Shown here: piece by piece, positions 7,819 through 16,064 of the stretch | Numbering within the stretch: the first letter of the stretch is position 1 | Layout: every line of letters begins with the position of its first letter | Source of the DNA: Hyphomicrobium sp. | GTDB lineage: Bacteria > Pseudomonadota > Alphaproteobacteria > Rhizobiales > Hyphomicrobiaceae | Length of the DNA stretch: 64,000 bases | Assembly (NCBI RefSeq): GCF_003987855.1 | Contig: NZ_RXIZ01000007.1 | Span: 256,477 to 320,476 of the forward strand | Direction: 5' to 3' | Notes under the pieces: generated by a model | Told to the model about the DNA's origin: nothing | The model's input: only the letters and a program-made list of their open reading frames with translations | Databases searched by the model: none | Translations under genes and position numbers: made by a program

Positions 7819-9295
7819 TCCGCTTCTCCGGCAGCTTACGGGGCAGCATAACCCGGAAGGTCGTGCCTTTACCCAGCTCTGAAGTCATGACGATGTCGCC
7901 CCCGAGGCGTCGGACCAGGGTTCGAACGTGCGCCAAGCCAATACCTTCGCCCTGCTTATCCTGCACACCCGCGCGGCGGAACAGGTCAAACACACGTTCA
8001 GCATCTTCTGCCGCGATACCTCGTCCGTTATCCTCGACCTCGATCACGACGGCGCCCCAAAGGCTGGGGCGCTGACGGATCGTGATCTTCGGCTTGCGAT
8101 CGCGAACGGTGTATTTGATAGCATTATCTAGAAGGTTACCGAACACTTGTTCAAGCGCAAGCCGATCGCTCTCAATGACCGGTAGCTGACCGACGATCTC
8201 CGCCTGGCCCTCGGATTCATTCAGCCGATGCTGGACCGCCGCGATAGAAGATTGGAAGAATTCCTGCAGATCAATCGGCTCAGGCCGCAGCACGCGTTGC
8301 CCTTCGCGTGACAGCTTCAGGATCGCCTTGATCAAGCCATCCATCTTATGCGTCGACGTTCGGATGAATCCGATGGACTCCGGCAAGTCCTCGCGAATGG
8401 CAGCACGCGCGCCGGGCCCCGAAGCCAACTCATCCAGTTTGGGATCGTCGCAAAGGGCGCTCAAAGTGCCAAGGCCCGCCTCAAGCTCCGCCGTATATCC
8501 CATGACGTTGACAAGCGGCGCCCTGAGGTCGTGGCTAACGATGTAGGCAAACCGCTGAATTTCGTCGTTGGCCCGCTGAAGATCGGCCGTTCGTTCCTTG
8601 ACCCGCGACTCAAGACCCGCGTTCAGCTGCTCCATCTCTGCGCGGGCCGCCACCAGCTCGCGCGTATATCGCAGGATCGTTAACGTCGCGCCGAGGGCCG
8701 CCAGCAGAATGACGAGGCCCGCCCCTAAGGTAAACCAGCGAGCCAGCGCGGCATTCTCTCTTTGCGCCGCGGCGCTCACCGCCAATTGGGCTTCAACATC
8801 GTCAATCCGCTCGGAGATATGGCGTCGTATGACGTCCATAATATCTTTGCCGCGATCTGACTTCACGATCGCAAGCGCATCCGCAATTTTGCCGTCTCTT
8901 TGCAACTGAACTGTTTGCGCCAGCTCCTCGAGCTTCTGATTAACTTCGACCGCAATTTGCTCGATCGCCGCCTTAGCCGCCGGCGAATCCGCGAAAGTAT
9001 TACGAACTTCGCCGAGCCGCAGGGGCACGTTCTGAACGGCCGAGAGATACGGCGATAGGTACCGCTGCTCGCCGGTCAGCAGGTAACCCCTTTGGCCCGT
9101 TTCCGCATCTTGGACAGCCGACAGGAGGCGCGTCAGCGAGGTCCGCTGCTGACGACGCTTTAAGACGTCTTCTGTCGATGAGCTCGTTTTCTCAAGAAGC
9201 CAGAAGGAGACGGCGACCAGAACAACCAGCGTTAAGAATGCTGCTGCCGCGAACGCATAGGTCACGCGCAGGAGGTGAGGAGAATTTCCGCTCAT
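7808..9295 (-). CDS. Membrane sensor histidine kinase with CHASE3 domain
   Basis: A 495-residue inner-membrane kinase. A first membrane helix (residues about 10-32) is followed by a CHASE3 sensory domain containing the typical QDAETGQRGYLLTGEQRYL, a second helix near residue 190, a coiled coil, HisKA with the phosphoacceptor in FAYIVSHDLRAPLVNV, and an HATPase with DNAIKYT, VEDNGRGI and GEGIGLAHVRTLV. CHASE3 domains face the periplasm; the ligand is unknown. It is the first gene of the operon and lies 84 bases downstream of the -10 element of an EcfG-type promoter at 9379-9403. A 7-bp hairpin lies in the presumed leader. Confidence 0.92.
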   Translation of the reverse strand: MSGNSPHLLRVTYAFAAAAFLTLVVLVAVSFWLLEKTSSSTEDVLKRRQQRTSLTRLLSAVQDAETGQRGYLLTGEQRYLSPYLSAVQNVPLRLGEVRNTFADSPAAKAAIEQIAVEVNQKLEELAQTVQLQRDGKIADALAIVKSDRGKDIMDVIRRHISERIDDVEAQLAVSAAAQRENAALARWFTLGAGLVILLAALGATLTILRYTRELVAARAEMEQLNAGLESRVKERTADLQRANDEIQRFAYIVSHDLRAPLVNVMGYTAELEAGLGTLSALCDDPKLDELASGPGARAAIREDLPESIGFIRTSTHKMDGLIKAILKLSREGQRVLRPEPIDLQEFFQSSIAAVQHRLNESEGQAEIVGQLPVIESDRLALEQVFGNLLDNAIKYTVRDRKPKITIRQRPSLWGAVVIEVEDNGRGIAAEDAERVFDLFRRAGVQDKQGEGIGLAHVRTLVRRLGGDIVMTSELGKGTTFRVMLPRKLPEKRNEQ

Positions 9296-9310
9296 TAATT
9301 GTCCGGTAGC

Positions 9311-9334
9311 CCGTATCTACCCGTCTCGATACGG
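9311..9334 (-). promoter_or_regulatory. Inverted repeat in the leader of the sensor kinase operon
   Basis: CCGTATC (9311-9317) and GATACGG (9328-9334) form a perfect 7-bp inverted repeat with a 10-base centre. It lies between the EcfG-type promoter and the kinase ATG at 9295, so it is either an operator or an RNA hairpin in the leader. Confidence 0.4.
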
Positions 9335-9378
9335 TAGTTTCTGACAAAGCGCCATACGGCAAGGGCAGGGTCGCCAGA

Positions 9379-9403
9379 AACGTCCTAAATGGCAAAAGGT
9401 TCC
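9379..9403 (-). promoter_or_regulatory. EcfG-type (general stress sigma factor) promoter
   Basis: On the minus strand GGAAC (9403-9399) is followed after exactly 16 bases by CGTT (9382-9379), which matches the alphaproteobacterial EcfG consensus GGAAC-N16/17-CGTT. It lies in the gap between the FMN reductase and the sensor kinase and points at the kinase operon, with the start of transcription expected near 9372. Confidence 0.65.
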
Positions 9404-9412
9404 ATCCCCGCG

Positions 9413-10003
9413 TCAATAAGGTGGAGCGCGTTTCGCCCGCTGAGTCCTTGCTGCTTCTGTCCACCACGCAAGGTCATCCGCAAACCTTGGAAAGGACCGT
9501 TCGAGCGCCTTCCCGCCCTCGCCGGTCGGCTCGCCCTTTTCATCGAGCGTTTGCGCGATCGGACCTGCGGCGAGCGTGCTCGAAATGATGATCATGCCCA
9601 TCTCAGACAGCGTCCCGTGCCAGGCCATGGCCGATCTCACGCCGGAAAATCGCCCAGCGGAATAGCTCGCGATCGCCGCCGGCCGCCAGAACCATTCTTC
9701 CAGGAAGTGATCGGTGAGATTTTTCAGCCCGGGCTGAACGCCCCAATTATATTCGCCGACGACAAACAGGAACGCGTCCGCTGCTTTGATTTTCTGCGCA
9801 AGCGCCTCCAGCGCTTCAGGCGCGGTTCCCGGCTTATATTCCTTGTACATCCGGTCGAGCATCGGGAGATTCACCGCTTTCGCATCGATGAATTCGACGT
9901 CCGCACCCCTTTGCTTCATTCTCGTGACAATAAAATCGGCGAGCCGAATGCCCATGCGGTCGCTGCGATACGAGCCATAGAACACTAAAACTTTATCGGA
10001 CAC
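9413..10003 (-). CDS. NADPH-dependent FMN reductase family protein
   Basis: A 196-residue flavodoxin-fold oxidoreductase of the NADPH-dependent FMN reductase/ArsH-like group. The N-terminal VLVFYGSYRSDRMGIRLAD is the flavin phosphate-binding loop, and FLFVVGEYNWGVQPGLKNLTDH is the typical second flavin loop. Such enzymes reduce FMN, quinones or azo compounds. The start is GTG at 10003 with AAAAGGAG at good spacing. It is transcribed toward the sensor kinase operon but that operon has its own promoter. Confidence 0.85.
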   Translation of the reverse strand: MSDKVLVFYGSYRSDRMGIRLADFIVTRMKQRGADVEFIDAKAVNLPMLDRMYKEYKPGTAPEALEALAQKIKAADAFLFVVGEYNWGVQPGLKNLTDHFLEEWFWRPAAIASYSAGRFSGVRSAMAWHGTLSEMGMIIISSTLAAGPIAQTLDEKGEPTGEGGKALERSFPRFADDLAWWTEAARTQRAKRAPPY

Positions 10004-10172
10004 CGGACGCTCCTTTTAAGCTCGCGCGCATACATTTGCAGCGCATGGCAGACATTGCTCTATTTCGCGCGACGTCGCCTTGCTAATCGCAAATGCGCAC
10101 GGTGGCATTTGCGTTGCGTAATTTGCGCCGCTCGCAATAATGACCGCAATTCAACAGGAGCACGAGATTTTT

Positions 10173-11846
10173 ATGGCGTCGGAACCTCAGTCCACCATCG
10201 CGAAGCGGCGCGAGCAGATGTTTCCTTTGCTCGAACCGCACGAGGTCGAGCGCGTCCGCCGTTTCGGCGAGACCAAGACGTTCCACCGCGGCGACTATCT
10301 CGCCAAGATCGACGAAGTGGGTGCCGGTCTCATTATCGTGTTGAGCGGCCACGTCGATATTTCCCAACGCGACATGCTTGGCGCCAGCAAACATATCGTC
10401 ACCCACGGCCCCGGCTCATTCATGGGTGAACTCGCGCAGATGTCGGGCCGCCCTTCGCTTGTCGATGCGATCGCGACCGACGACGTCGAAGCGGTCGTGA
10501 TTGCGCCAAGCAAACTGCGCTCGCTGCTCATTGCCGAGGCCGAACTCGGCGAACGCATCATGCGCGCACTGATCTTGCGCCGCGTTGGCCTTCTCGAGAC
10601 GGGAGCAGGTCCCGTCATCATCGGCCCAGCCGGAGACAGTGATGTTCTGCGCCTGCAGAACTTCCTTTCTCGCAACGGCCATCCCCACACCGACCTCGAT
10701 CCCGAAACCGATGTCGAAGCCCGCGCTTTGATCGAGCGGTTCCACGTCGACAAGTCCGCGCTGCCGATCGTTTTGTGTCCGAGCGGCGAGTTTCTGCAAA
10801 ATCCGCCCGAGCTGAAGCTCGCCCGCTGCATCGGCCTCGTTGGGCCGCTCGATGGCGACCGCCTCTATGACGTTGCGATTGTCGGCGCTGGCCCTGCCGG
10901 CATGGCGGCAGCCGTTTACGCCGCCTCCGAAGGCCTCTCCGTCCTTGTGCTCGATTGCCGTTCGTTCGGCGGTCAGGCAGGCGCATCATCGCGCATCGAG
11001 AACTATCTAGGCTTTCCTACCGGCATCACCGGCATGGCCCTCATGGCGCGCGCATTCAACCAGGCGCAGAAGTTCGGCGCGGAATTCGCGATCCCATCGC
11101 AAGTGGTCGCCCTCGAAACGCGTCGCGATAGCGGCAGAGACACCTTCACGTTGCGCCTCTCCGACGATCAGACCGTACGCGCACGCAGCGTCGTTGTCGC
11201 CAGTGGCGTCCGCTATCGCCAGCTCTCCGTCGACAACCTGAAAGATTTCGAGGGGAGCAGCGTGCACTATTGGGCATCCCCTCTTGAGGGCAAACTGTGC
11301 TCGCATCAGGAAGTTGTGTTGGTCGGCGCTGGAAACTCTGCCGGACAAGCCACCGTCTATCTTGCGGGCCGAGCCGAGAAGGTTTGGCTGCTCGCGCGCG
11401 GCGGCGATATCTCGGCAAGCATGTCGCAATATCTGGTCGATCGCATTCGCGGACTTCCCAACGTTGAAATTCTCACGCAATGCGAGGTTACGCGCCTCGA
11501 CGGCTCGGACGGCATCCTCGATTGCATCTCCTGGCGAAGGGCGTCCGGCGAAGAGGTCGAGCGGAAGATCCGCCACCTCTTCCTCTTCATCGGCGCTGAT
11601 CCGGAAACTGGGTGGCTATCGAACACTGGCGTCAAGCTCGATCCCAAAGGTTTCGTTCTTACCGGCGTCGGTGCTGGCGAGGATTGTGCTTCCCTGGAAT
11701 CGAGCGTGCCCGGCATCTTCGCGATTGGTGACGTTCGCGCCGGATCAATCAAGCGCGTTGCCGCGGGCGTCGGCGAAGGCGCGCAGGTGGTTGCCGCTCT
11801 GCACACGTTTCTCGCCTCCAGCCCAGCCGCTCAGCCCGTGTCTTGA
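10173..11846 (+). CDS. Cyclic-nucleotide-binding domain fused to a thioredoxin reductase-like flavoprotein
   Basis: A 557-residue cytoplasmic fusion. Residues about 15-130 are a cNMP-binding (CRP/FNR-like) sensor domain with FHRGDYLAKI and PGSFMGELAQMSGRPS; about 145-215 look like a degenerate glutaredoxin-type domain; the rest is a TrxB-like reductase with the FAD fold (VAIVGAGPAGMAAAVYAA), FGGQAGASSRIENYLGFP and an NADPH site (VLVGAGNSAGQATVYLA). The redox CxxC of TrxB is missing: the place reads GSSVHYWASP. It may act on a small molecule or on a redox partner in response to a nucleotide. AGGAG precedes the ATG at 10173; the ATG at 10140 has no such site. Confidence 0.88.
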   Translation: MASEPQSTIAKRREQMFPLLEPHEVERVRRFGETKTFHRGDYLAKIDEVGAGLIIVLSGHVDISQRDMLGASKHIVTHGPGSFMGELAQMSGRPSLVDAIATDDVEAVVIAPSKLRSLLIAEAELGERIMRALILRRVGLLETGAGPVIIGPAGDSDVLRLQNFLSRNGHPHTDLDPETDVEARALIERFHVDKSALPIVLCPSGEFLQNPPELKLARCIGLVGPLDGDRLYDVAIVGAGPAGMAAAVYAASEGLSVLVLDCRSFGGQAGASSRIENYLGFPTGITGMALMARAFNQAQKFGAEFAIPSQVVALETRRDSGRDTFTLRLSDDQTVRARSVVVASGVRYRQLSVDNLKDFEGSSVHYWASPLEGKLCSHQEVVLVGAGNSAGQATVYLAGRAEKVWLLARGGDISASMSQYLVDRIRGLPNVEILTQCEVTRLDGSDGILDCISWRRASGEEVERKIRHLFLFIGADPETGWLSNTGVKLDPKGFVLTGVGAGEDCASLESSVPGIFAIGDVRAGSIKRVAAGVGEGAQVVAALHTFLASSPAAQPVS

Positions 11847-11964
11847 CCCCGTTCGGTCCGGTTCATCGGCCGGCCTCATGTCCGCCCCTCGATTGGTCTA
11901 GGCGACGCCCGATCGTGCGCGAGCTACAGTGCCACCAGGAAAGAGTTCGAAGGAGAAAGAGCAG

Positions 11965-12456
11965 ATGGCCGCTTGGCGGATGCAATCGTTGATCGTGATC
12001 GGAGCGCTCGCCATCGCCTCGCCTTGCCATGCTGACCCATGCGACGCGCTTGCTGCCACGCTGGTCGAGAAAGTTTCCAAGCTGACGATCATCGATCGCT
12101 CGACGAACGATCAGGCCGTGGTGATCAATCTCAAGCACCCCGACGCCGAGCAACTCGCACTCGTCTGTCCGACGGTCAGCGAGACCCCTTCGCCCCGCCT
12201 CTCTGCCCAATGGAATGCGGCTTGGCCGCCGTCGCGCTTCTACGACCTTCTGGCATCGGTCGGCGCCATCGTCGTCTCCAGCAGCGAGCCCGCCGTCCGC
12301 AGCGGTTCGATCATTTGCGCGCAGCGCGCGATGCAGGAAAACGGCCACAACGTCTTCGACGTCAATGATGCGCGGTTCGTGTGCGCATCATCCGAGGGTG
12401 CCAACGGTTCGACGCACATCATCATTTCCCGTCTTGCACCGCCTCCTCCGCAATGA
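11965..12456 (+). CDS. Secreted protein of unknown function
   Basis: A 163-residue exported protein with the signal peptide RMQSLIVIGALAIASPCHA and four or five cysteines in the mature part (DPCDAL, ALVCPT, SIICAQ, RFVCAS), likely paired in the periplasm. I do not recognise the family. The ATG at 11965 has AAGGAG upstream; a start 36 bases earlier would put charged residues before the signal. It converges with the MliC-like gene, whose product is another small periplasmic protein. Confidence 0.6.
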   Translation: MAAWRMQSLIVIGALAIASPCHADPCDALAATLVEKVSKLTIIDRSTNDQAVVINLKHPDAEQLALVCPTVSETPSPRLSAQWNAAWPPSRFYDLLASVGAIVVSSSEPAVRSGSIICAQRAMQENGHNVFDVNDARFVCASSEGANGSTHIIISRLAPPPPQ

Positions 12457-12475
12457 CGGCGGGCTGACCCCAGCG

Positions 12476-12769
12476 TCAGTGCTTGCACGTCGTCCGACTG
12501 TCGCCGCGCGTCAGCGTTGCATCGTTGCCCTTGATCCAGAACTCTGTATTTCCAGAAGCGTAACGGCCGCCGTCGGCTGACAATGCCTGCGGCAGCGTCA
12601 AGTGTTCGCTGCTGCCCGCGAATACGAGATCCGCAAATCCCGGATCGGAGTGAAATGTCGCCGTCAGCTCCGTGTTGTCGGCGCAAACGTATCGGACGCC
12701 CTCCGCCGTAGCAGGCGACACCATCAGCAGCGCCGCTATTACAGCCACGATCGAAATTCGAACTTGCAT
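12476..12769 (-). CDS. MliC-like lysozyme inhibitor family protein
   Basis: A 97-residue protein with a signal peptide (MQVRISIVAVIAALLMVSPA) and a short mature beta-domain with RYVCADNTELTATF, LTLPQALSADGGRY and FWIKGNDATL, the pattern of the MliC/PliC family of periplasmic C-type lysozyme inhibitors. Two cysteines (VCAD and TTCKH at the C-terminus) match the family's disulfide. AGGAG stands before the ATG at 12769, which defines the start; longer readings would place the signal peptide internally. There is no lipobox, so the protein should be soluble in the periplasm. Confidence 0.78.
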   Translation of the reverse strand: MQVRISIVAVIAALLMVSPATAEGVRYVCADNTELTATFHSDPGFADLVFAGSSEHLTLPQALSADGGRYASGNTEFWIKGNDATLTRGDSRTTCKH

Positions 12770-13184
12770 GGCGTCCCTCTCCTCGCTCGCTTGCACTGGT
12801 CTTATACTGGTACCGGCGCACGAATGCGACGCGCAGCTCGTTGGCTGAACCGCTGATCGCAGCGGACCGCCGTACGCACGCGGCGGTGGCGAGCATTTAG
12901 AACTTTGAAACCATCCTCGGAGCATCCTCTCGCCCAGGCTGATCCGGGCGGGATAACGGCTCATCTACGCACCTATGAGAATCCGAGACCGACACTTCGT
13001 GCCGGTCCCGGTACGGTGCTGGTTGACTGCTCCCCGCTGCATGACCAGCGCCGGGCGGCGAGGCGGTGGTCGCCTCGCCCGCTGCGTAGGCCAGTTTAAC
13101 CTGCTGTCCTTGAGAAACCGTTTGCCCCTTCGCAACAATGCCGCCGAGCCTGTGTTTGCGGCCTGAAATGCGGGCAACGAAGAA
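12770..13184. other. Gene-poor region with two hairpins and a possible decayed coding fragment
   Basis: No convincing gene on either strand. On the minus strand GACCGGCAC/GTGTCGGTC (12987-13007, one G-U pair) and GGCGAGGCG/CGCCTCGCC (13057-13079) form stable hairpins. A minus-strand frame covering about 13030-13140 encodes IVAKGQTVSQGQQVKLAYA, which looks protein-like but has no start or ribosome binding site. It could be a remnant gene or a structured RNA. Confidence 0.4.
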
Positions 13185-13202
13185 GGGGCGCCGAAGCGCC
13201 CC
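13185..13202 (-). terminator. Terminator of the 42-residue protein gene
   Basis: On the minus strand GGGGCGC and GCGCCCC pair over a TTCG tetraloop (a cUUCGg loop), followed by TTCTT. It lies 12 bases after the stop codon of the small gene at 13214-13342. Confidence 0.65.
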
Positions 13203-13213
13203 TGTTTGATTGA

Positions 13214-13342
13214 TCAATCCGCCTGGATCTTTACGCCGCCGGCGTCCACCCTGACCTGACTGCGCGTACTGTCGTAATAGAAATAGCCGCCCGCGAGCAG
13301 CGCTACGATCAACGCGCCGATCAGAAACGATTTCGCATCCAT
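13214..13342 (-). CDS. 42-residue membrane protein, likely stress-induced
   Basis: A very small protein, MDAKSFLIGALIVALLAGGY followed by a short polar tail, with a single membrane helix at residues 6-22. The mature tail (FYYDSTRSQVRVDAGGVKIQ) would face the periplasm. The start is fixed by a perfect AAAGGAGG seven bases before the ATG. An EcfG-type promoter lies 31 bases upstream and a hairpin terminator just downstream, so it is a complete monocistronic unit. Similar tiny one-helix proteins occur in Hyphomicrobiales without known function. Confidence 0.72.
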   Translation of the reverse strand: MDAKSFLIGALIVALLAGGYFYYDSTRSQVRVDAGGVKIQAD

Positions 13343-13372
13343 CCGGAAACCTCCTTTGGTATCGGGCAACAA

Positions 13373-13398
13373 AACGCCCGGCACGATGCGGCGGTTCC
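13373..13398 (-). promoter_or_regulatory. EcfG-type promoter of the 42-residue protein gene
   Basis: On the minus strand GGAAC (13398-13394) and CGTT (13376-13373) are separated by 17 bases, matching the EcfG consensus. The expected transcript start near 13366 leaves a leader of about 24 bases before the ATG at 13342. Confidence 0.7.
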
Positions 13399-13751
13399 CG
13401 ATGGCCCCGGTATGTTCGAAACGCAAACGTTTCGGCCCGATGCCCCGAGATCGAGTTGCACGAGCCTCTTCGCATCGACCGGCCATGAAGGAGGTTGACC
13501 GATTGATCCTATAAGATCCGCTTGCGCGGGCCGGAGCGTTACCCTTGTGGCAACCTCCAACGCGTCGCGCGAGCGTCTCGAGTTCAAGCCGGCGCGCCGT
13601 GTAAAAGAGACCAGCCGACGGGATGCCATGCGCTTCGGACACTTTCGAACTGGCAAGCATCGCGGAACTCCTTTGCACCGAACAGGCGGCCAGACGCAGC
13701 TGAGATCAATTGCGTCCGGCCGGGACTAGGCCGTATCAGGTTTGGCCCAGA
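13399..13751. other. Intergenic region between two small-protein genes
   Basis: No convincing gene. A perfect 7-bp inverted repeat, CGAAACG (13417-13423) with CGTTTCG (13428-13434), lies just upstream of the EcfG-type promoter and could bind a regulator. The rest holds nothing I can interpret; longer frames here lack ribosome binding sites. Confidence 0.4.
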
Positions 13752-14000
13752 TCATTTGTGTTCAGTGACTGGCGGTGCGCCCCGAAACGACGTCGGAACG
13801 TTCTTTACGCCCATCGACGCCAGCCGGGGATTCGCAACTTGGCCATTCGTTGGGTGATACGCGCTCGACACGGTTGCAGCAGCCGTCATCAACGCAACGA
13901 TTGCGAAGATGTTGTAACCTATCTTGCGGGCTGCACTCTTGTGGTCTTCGTTGCTGCCGACTGCCGGCCGTCCGATGTATGCTAAGCTTTGATATGCCAT
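13752..14000 (-). CDS. Small membrane protein of unknown function
   Basis: An 82-residue protein with one hydrophobic helix (about residues 28-48, IGYNIFAIVALMTAAATVSS) between hydrophilic ends. AAAGGAG stands eight bases before the ATG at 14000, which is the main support for the gene. I do not recognise the family. It sits in a cluster of small genes on the same strand but is separated from the 42-residue gene by about 400 bases, so it is probably its own unit. No EcfG-type element is visible upstream of it. Confidence 0.5.
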   Translation of the reverse strand: MAYQSLAYIGRPAVGSNEDHKSAARKIGYNIFAIVALMTAAATVSSAYHPTNGQVANPRLASMGVKNVPTSFRGAPPVTEHK

Positions 14001-14159
14001 GGCACATCTCCTTTCGAGACGGTGACATAGCGATTGCGATATTTAGATTCGAGACGAAGTCAGGGCTGGCGATATAGGAAAGACATAAGGCTTGAGGGCA
14101 TGTTTTTCGTGCCCGCCGGGCGAGGTACCGCGTGGTGTGACCTGCCCCCAACCCGCGCG

Positions 14160-16064
14160 TTAAACTGCGATTTGTGTTCCCATCTCAACGACGCGATCCG
14201 TAGGGATCTGAAAATATGTCGTTGCGTCCTCGGCTCCGTGGGTCAAGGCGATGAAAAGCATCTCCTGCCACCGGGGCATTTCCGACTTTGAGGTGGGTCG
14301 CAGCACCCGTCGCGAAACAAAAAACGACGTGGCGCCCAAGTCGACGTTGAGGGCCTTTCTCCGACATTGGTTGAAAATCTTTGGGATCGACGGCGTCTCC
14401 ATGAATCCATAGTGCGCGGTGATTTTTACAAATGTTTCATTGGGGCGCTCTATTTCGAGTCGCGCTCGACTTGGCACGCGCGGCACATCATTCGTCTTTA
14501 TCGACAGCACGATATTGCGTTCGTGCAAGATACGATTGTGCTTCAAGTTATGCATCAGCGAAGTCGGCGCGGAATTGACGTCAGGGGTCAGAAAGACTGC
14601 CGTTCCCGAAACCCGGAAAGGTGGCTTTGCCTCGAGCTTTTTGATGAGCCAATCGAGCTCGGCCTCGTTCTTTCGCATTTGCTTTTCGACGATGCGCGCG
14701 CCCCTGAGCCATGTCAGCATGACCAGTCCAACACTGGCGGCTAGCGCCAAGGGCAGCCATCCGCCATCAACGATCTTCAGGATGTTGGCCATAAAAAACG
14801 CTAGCTCGATAAGCGCAAGCGGAAGAATGAGTGCAGCCGCTCGCCAGATGCTCCAGCCCCACAGCCTCCAGATAATGAAAAATGCCATGCATGACGTGAT
14901 GACCATCGTCGCGGTAACGGATACGCCATAAGCAGAGGCGAGATGGCTTGAATCTCTAAATACGATGACGACGAGGAGCACGCTTACGAGCAAAAGCCAA
15001 TTTATGCGAGGCAAGTAAATTTGACCTGCCATGGCCTCGGACGTGTGATGGATCGCAAGCCGGGGCACTAATCCAAGTTGAACGGCCTGCCGGGTCAAAG
15101 AGAAGGCGCCGGTGATCACGGCCTGACTTGCAATGACGGTCGCCAACGTCGCAAGAACGATCATCGGGAAAAGAGCCCAATGCGGATAAAGCCTGAAGAA
15201 CGGATTTTCCAGCGCCGCCGGATTTGAAAGTATGAGCGCCCCTTGCCCGAGATAATTGAGCGCGAGCGAAGGAAATACGAGCCATATCCAGGCAAAGGAA
15301 ATGGGCCTGCGCCCAAAATGACCGAGGTCCGCGTAAAGAGCCTCCGCTCCTGTAACGGATAGGAACACGAGCCCCATGACGGTGAGGCCGATGACACCAT
15401 GGCTTGCCGCAAACTCGATGCCCGGCAACGGATTGAGAGCCGCAAGCACACTTGGATTATCGACTAAGTGGATCAGGCCGCCGGCGGCAATCGCTACGAA
15501 CCAAATGGCGGTAATGGGCCCGAACACATTGGCGACCTTGGCCGTTCCATGCGATTGCATGGAAAAAAGGGCAACCAGAATTAGCAGCGAGATTGGCAGA
15601 ACAAACTTCTCTAATGCGGGCGTGATGAGGTTGAGACCCTCCACTGCTGACAGCACAGAAATAGCAGGAGTGATAACGGCATCGCCGTAGAAAAACGCAG
15701 CGCCTGCAATCCCAAGCCCTAAGACGATCGGTGCGCTTCTTTTGGCGACCGACTGGCCCAGTGACATGAGAGCGAACGTTCCGCCCTCGCCCTTATTGTC
15801 GATGCGAAGAAGGACCATGACGTACTTGATCGTCACGATCAAAGTCAGTGCCCACAGGATCATGGAAAGAACGCCCACAACCGCTTCGCGGTTCGAAATT
15901 CCTACGCCCTGGGCCGAGTTAACAGCTTCGCGAAGAGCGTAGAGTGGGCTGGTTCCTATATCACCGAAAACAACGCCAATAGACCCGATGACGAGAGGCC
16001 AGAAGTGCTGGCGGTGCTCCGCGACGCCCGCTTCGTCCTGCTCGGCAGCCTTACCTTGTCGCAC
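14160..16064 (-). CDS. kup: Kup-type potassium:proton symporter
   Basis: A 634-residue inner-membrane potassium uptake protein. It opens with the family signature LVIGSIGVVFGDIGTSPLYALREA, continues with about 12 membrane helices (for example VTGAEALYADLGHFGRRPI and SQAVITGAFSLTRQAVQLG), and ends in a cytoplasmic domain with FFVSRRVLRPTSKSEMPRWQ. I prefer the GTG start at 16064 because AAGGGGGG precedes it; the ATG at 16088 has no such site. A second, closely similar Kup lies at the right edge of the window, in the same orientation. Confidence 0.93.
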   Translation of the reverse strand: MRQGKAAEQDEAGVAEHRQHFWPLVIGSIGVVFGDIGTSPLYALREAVNSAQGVGISNREAVVGVLSMILWALTLIVTIKYVMVLLRIDNKGEGGTFALMSLGQSVAKRSAPIVLGLGIAGAAFFYGDAVITPAISVLSAVEGLNLITPALEKFVLPISLLILVALFSMQSHGTAKVANVFGPITAIWFVAIAAGGLIHLVDNPSVLAALNPLPGIEFAASHGVIGLTVMGLVFLSVTGAEALYADLGHFGRRPISFAWIWLVFPSLALNYLGQGALILSNPAALENPFFRLYPHWALFPMIVLATLATVIASQAVITGAFSLTRQAVQLGLVPRLAIHHTSEAMAGQIYLPRINWLLLVSVLLVVIVFRDSSHLASAYGVSVTATMVITSCMAFFIIWRLWGWSIWRAAALILPLALIELAFFMANILKIVDGGWLPLALAASVGLVMLTWLRGARIVEKQMRKNEAELDWLIKKLEAKPPFRVSGTAVFLTPDVNSAPTSLMHNLKHNRILHERNIVLSIKTNDVPRVPSRARLEIERPNETFVKITAHYGFMETPSIPKIFNQCRRKALNVDLGATSFFVSRRVLRPTSKSEMPRWQEMLFIALTHGAEDATTYFQIPTDRVVEMGTQIAV

